This document shows, one piece after another, positions 7,170 through 9,423 of a stretch of 9,423 nucleotides of DNA. How positions within the stretch are numbered: position 1 is the stretch's first letter; each line of letters starts with the position of its first letter. A program made the translations under genes and the position numbers. The stretch is taken from positions 1 through 9,423 of the forward strand of contig JALXCG010000003.1 of NCBI GenBank assembly GCA_026991065.1, given 5' to 3'. The stretch is from Gemmatimonadota bacterium (GTDB taxonomy: Bacteria > GCA-2686955). The notes under the pieces are model-generated. The model worked only from the letters and a program-made list of their open reading frames with translations, searched no databases and was not told the origin of the DNA.

Positions 7170-8576
7170 ATGATGCTGTTGAAAACCATTCTGGCGCTAC
7201 TTCTTTCCGCCTCTGCGGCGTTTGCCGCGGACCCCCGAATTCGAGCCGGAGCGGCCAAAGTCGACATCACGCCACCGGTTGATGCCGCCGGCGTTCCGAC
7301 CCATCTCGACGGTACCCCCGTCTACATGGCAGGGTTTGACCTGAATCGGCCGGCATCAGCGGTTCACGATCCGCTCTACGCTCGCGCCCTGGTGTTGGAA
7401 ACCGGGGAGACCCGCCTGGCAATCGTCGCGCTTGATCTCGTGGGATTCGAATACAACGATGTTCTGGATGCACGCTACTTGCTGCCGTCCGAACTGCAGA
7501 TCGACCACCTGATTGTGTCGTCGACCCACAACCACAACGCTCCTGACCCGATCGGGATCTGGGGCTACATGAATCTTAAGTTTCCCTTTTTCCACCTGGG
7601 CACGAACTCGCTCTATTTGGAAGAACTCAAAGTCGCCATCATCCAAGCGGTACGGGAGGCCGTCACCGATCTGCAGCCGGTGAAACTGCGTACTGCCGTT
7701 CAGCCAACCGCTGATCTGGATCTGATTCACGATTCGCGCCCGCCCGTTATCATCGACGACTGGATTACAGCGTTGCAGGGGCTCGACGCCGAAGGCATGG
7801 CGGTTTTTACCCTCGTGAACTGGGCCAACCACCCCGAATCTCTGGGTAGCGAAAACACCGCGCTGACAGCGGATTTTCCGAAATGGGTCTGCGACGAGAT
7901 CGAAGAGTGGGCGGGGGGGACCGCGGTCTACACTTCGGGCGCACTGGGAGGACTGCTGGCTCCCAACGTTCCCGAGCACACTTTCGACGCAGCCGAAGAC
8001 CTGGGGCGCACCGTTGGCCGGTTGATCTTGCGCGCGCTGGATGAGCAGACGGCGCTCTTGCCCCGGGGGCGTCTCAGCATTGTCAAGGACGATGAGGTTG
8101 ATATCTTTCTCTTCAACCCGCTGTTCCGCGTGTTGAATTTTCTCTCCGAAACCACCCGGCATGACCGCGACCTGGTGAACTGTGGTCCCGCCGGGCGTCT
8201 CTGTCTCGATATGCGCACCGAGGTTGATGTGGTCACACTCGACGCCGGTCCCGACAATACTGTTTTGCAGTTCGTCACCGTACCGGGCGAACTGGTCCCG
8301 GAACTGGGCTACGACATCCTGGGCGCGATGGCCGGTCAGACCAACTTCATCATCGGCCTCGGCAATGATGAACTCGGCTATATCTTGCCGCTCAACCAGT
8401 ACGAGTGCAGCGAGAGCGATCCTCGCGATTGCTGGCCCACGGCTCGTCCCGACTACCGCTGGCCCCTCAATCCTTTTGATTCCGGTGACCACTATGAAGA
8501 GACGATGTCTGTCGGCTCGGAAGCCGGTCCGGTAATTCTCGACGCGCTCTATGAACTGCTCGCTGAGGTAAATTAA
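7170..8576 (+). CDS. Secreted neutral/alkaline non-lysosomal ceramidase-like hydrolase, copy 2
   Basis: This 468-residue paralogue of the preceding gene aligns along its full length with roughly half the residues identical by eye. A short signal peptide (LLKTILALLLSASAAFA, cleavage near residue 19) is followed by IRAGAAKVDITPP (24-36), the usual family opening. Zinc-site motifs are STHNHNAPD (His120, His122), NWANHPES (His221), VPGE (Glu374) and DELGYILP (Tyr404). Copy 1 has HNHEGPD where this one has HNHNAPD, so the active-site rim differs. Cys338/Cys345 and Cys413/Cys421 match pairs in copy 1. Both end with the same GDHYEETMSVG block. ATG 7170 is used; ATG 7173 fits AGGA (7165-7168) with a 4-nt spacer and is equally possible. 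The gene lies 3 bp after copy 1 in one transcription unit. Substrate is unknown. Confidence 0.85.
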   Translation: MMLLKTILALLLSASAAFAADPRIRAGAAKVDITPPVDAAGVPTHLDGTPVYMAGFDLNRPASAVHDPLYARALVLETGETRLAIVALDLVGFEYNDVLDARYLLPSELQIDHLIVSSTHNHNAPDPIGIWGYMNLKFPFFHLGTNSLYLEELKVAIIQAVREAVTDLQPVKLRTAVQPTADLDLIHDSRPPVIIDDWITALQGLDAEGMAVFTLVNWANHPESLGSENTALTADFPKWVCDEIEEWAGGTAVYTSGALGGLLAPNVPEHTFDAAEDLGRTVGRLILRALDEQTALLPRGRLSIVKDDEVDIFLFNPLFRVLNFLSETTRHDRDLVNCGPAGRLCLDMRTEVDVVTLDAGPDNTVLQFVTVPGELVPELGYDILGAMAGQTNFIIGLGNDELGYILPLNQYECSESDPRDCWPTARPDYRWPLNPFDSGDHYEETMSVGSEAGPVILDALYELLAEVN

Positions 8577-8655
8577 GCTCAAGCTTGAAAGCGATTCCGC
8601 GCGCTCTTTTCCACACGCCGGCGAAGATCTGTTTGAACGTGCCGATGAGAGGAAT

Positions 8656-8832
8656 ATGTCTCGGAATCGGCGGTTCATTGGCGTGCTTTTCGATTGCTGC
8701 GGTGTGTACGCACGGGCCTATCGCCGCGGCGACGGTCGTTTCTACATTGGACGCTGTCCCTGCTGCTTGCGGCAGGTTCGCTTTCGGGTCGGCGAAGGGG
8801 GGAGCGACGCGCGCTTTTTCCGGGCGCGTTGA
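8656..8832 (+). CDS. Small Cys-rich, zinc-ribbon-like conserved protein
   Basis: This 58-residue protein opens MSRNRRFIGVLFDCC and contains GRCPCCLRQVRFRVGEGG and RFFRAR. Five cysteines (14, 15, 34, 36, 37) form a CC-N18-CPCC pattern, which fits one zinc-binding knuckle pair. The arrangement FIGV-x-F-x-CC-x-VY, GRCP-x-C and RFRVG-x-GG-x4-RFF is, from memory, shared with small uncharacterised proteins in several phyla. I can name no function. ATG 8656 is preceded by AGAGGA (8648-8653) at an unusually short spacing. No ATG, GTG or TTG occurs in frame between it and the upstream in-frame stop (8569-8571), so this is the only standard start. It lies 79 bp after the second ceramidase-like gene on the same strand, with no obvious terminator between, so it may be in that transcript. 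No signal peptide is seen, so it is likely cytoplasmic. Confidence 0.72.
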   Translation: MSRNRRFIGVLFDCCGVYARAYRRGDGRFYIGRCPCCLRQVRFRVGEGGSDARFFRAR

Positions 8833-9147
8833 GTTCTTCTCCACGGCCTGATTTCGCCGGGTTCCGCGCGGAGGAGCCAAGACCTGTTCGAGAGTACGAG
8901 AAGATCCCGGTTCGGCGAGAGTCTTTCGGTGAGGCTGATGCGTCGCACTGATGGGCGCCCCGGTGAATGGGTGCGGTCCGAGCTGTTCCAAGGAAAATGG
9001 CGTGGGAGAGAGACTTCGCGGGGGGAGGAGACAGAGAGAAGAATGCGATCCTTTCACGGGTCTTGATGTGGAGGTTTACATAATATCTCTTATCAGACAT
9101 TCCTGTCGTGGCAAACCTGGTTGGAGATCGGTCGGGAGTGCCGCCTG
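8833..9147. other. 315-bp region without a convincing gene
   Basis: This gap lies between two tail-to-tail genes (the zinc-ribbon gene and recD2), so it would be expected to hold terminators. I find no GC-rich hairpin followed by a T run in either direction. An AT-rich patch (9077-9096, ACATAATATCTCTTATCAG) stands out from the GC-rich surroundings. A 39-codon frame from ATG 8938 (MRRTDGRPGEWVRSELF) is open but Arg-rich and unsupported. No tRNA-like TPsiC arm is present. Confidence 0.5.
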
Positions 9148-9423
9148 CTACTGGTCGCTCAGACGTTCGGCCAGGGCGGAAAAACGGCGCTTTACCTGGT
9201 CGCGGCTGACGGCGAGTTGAATCGCCTCGGCCGTGCCAACCAGGATCACCATTTGGCGCGCGCGGGTCAGTGCGGTGTAGATCAGGTTGCGCTGCAGCAT
9301 CACATAGTGCTGCGTGGTAACCGGCATGATGACCGCCGGGAATTCCGAGCCTTGACTTTTGTGCACGGTGACCGCGTAAGCGATGGTCAGCTCGTCGAGA
9401 TCGTTGATGTCGTAGCTGGCGGT
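9148..9423 (-). CDS. recD2: RecD-like ATP-dependent DNA helicase (RecD2), C-terminal end only
   Basis: Reading leftwards from the right edge gives the last 91 residues of a superfamily 1 helicase, ending at TAG (9148-9150). The block LDELTIAYAVTVHKSQGSEF followed by PAVIMPV and QRNLIYTALTRAR contains the late SF1 helicase motifs (motif V region and motif VI Arg). The HKSQGSEFP form and the spacing to YTALTRAR are characteristic of RecD2 proteins rather than UvrD/Rep. RecD2 is a 5'-3' DNA helicase active in DNA repair, usually 700-850 residues, so most of the gene lies outside the window. The protein ends shortly after the helicase core (RFSALAERLSDQ), as usual. The first codon shown at the window edge is not the start. 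Confidence 0.92.
   Translation of the reverse strand, partial: TASYDINDLDELTIAYAVTVHKSQGSEFPAVIMPVTTQHYVMLQRNLIYTALTRARQMVILVGTAEAIQLAVSRDQVKRRFSALAERLSDQ

Noticed and set aside
7356-8678. 440-codon open frame on the minus strand
   Set aside because: It lies almost wholly antisense to the second ceramidase-like gene, whose motifs are clear. The translation resembles no family and reflects GC-rich codon bias.
8585-8851. 88-codon plus-strand frame with a hydrophobic stretch
   Set aside because: It overlaps the zinc-ribbon gene in another frame. The Cys pattern and conserved blocks favour the 8656-8832 frame.
8467-9100. Minus-strand frames (196 and 141 codons) between recD2 and the ceramidase-like gene
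   Set aside because: The translations are Ser/Arg/Pro-rich with no domain, and both are antisense to the zinc-ribbon gene. The 196-codon frame also runs into the ceramidase-like gene.

Overview
The window is GC-rich (around 60% by eye) chromosomal DNA from a Gram-negative bacterium. It carries an outer-membrane beta-barrel gene, a LolA-like periplasmic protein gene and many exported proteins. The mix of a collagen-like 'QGRLTD' fibre protein, a repeat/CARDB-type surface protein, RecD2 and non-lysosomal-ceramidase-like enzymes resembles uncultured lineages such as Eisenbacteria-like, deltaproteobacterial-like or PVC/FCB-group genomes. The phylum cannot be fixed from this sequence. I see no tRNA, rRNA, CRISPR array, insertion sequence or prophage.

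Left part (1-1674, minus strand): two exported surface-type proteins. The downstream one is an incomplete collagen-like protein whose Gly-X-Y tract is built from 45-bp tandem repeats and runs off the left edge. Upstream of it lies a small exported beta-sandwich protein. The 144-bp gap between them would form a hairpin-rich leader for the collagen gene. A 429-bp divergent gap (1675-2103) follows. It holds a plausible sigma-70 promoter whose predicted start coincides with the purN ATG.

Middle (2104-5518): a tight plus-strand operon of purN (purine synthesis), a LolA-like 'outer membrane lipoprotein-sorting' protein (4-bp ATGA overlap) and a beta-barrel outer-membrane protein (abutting, probable TTG start). 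The last two look like a periplasm/outer-membrane pair, here without the MMPL/RND transporter usually seen beside such pairs. A minus-strand glycerophosphodiester phosphodiesterase gene converges on the barrel gene with a 10-bp tail overlap.

Right part (5519-9423): two tandem paralogous secreted enzymes of the neutral/alkaline ceramidase superfamily, 3 bp apart. They keep the expected zinc-site motifs, but I cannot find the usual ceramidase serine motif. They are followed by a 58-residue Cys-rich zinc-ribbon-like protein (8656-8832), then 315 bp in which I see no convincing gene. The 3' end of recD2 lies on the minus strand and runs off the right edge.

The most unusual items are the tandem ceramidase-like pair with its altered nucleophile region, the structured leader before the collagen gene, the transporter-less LolA-like/barrel pair and the small zinc-ribbon gene.
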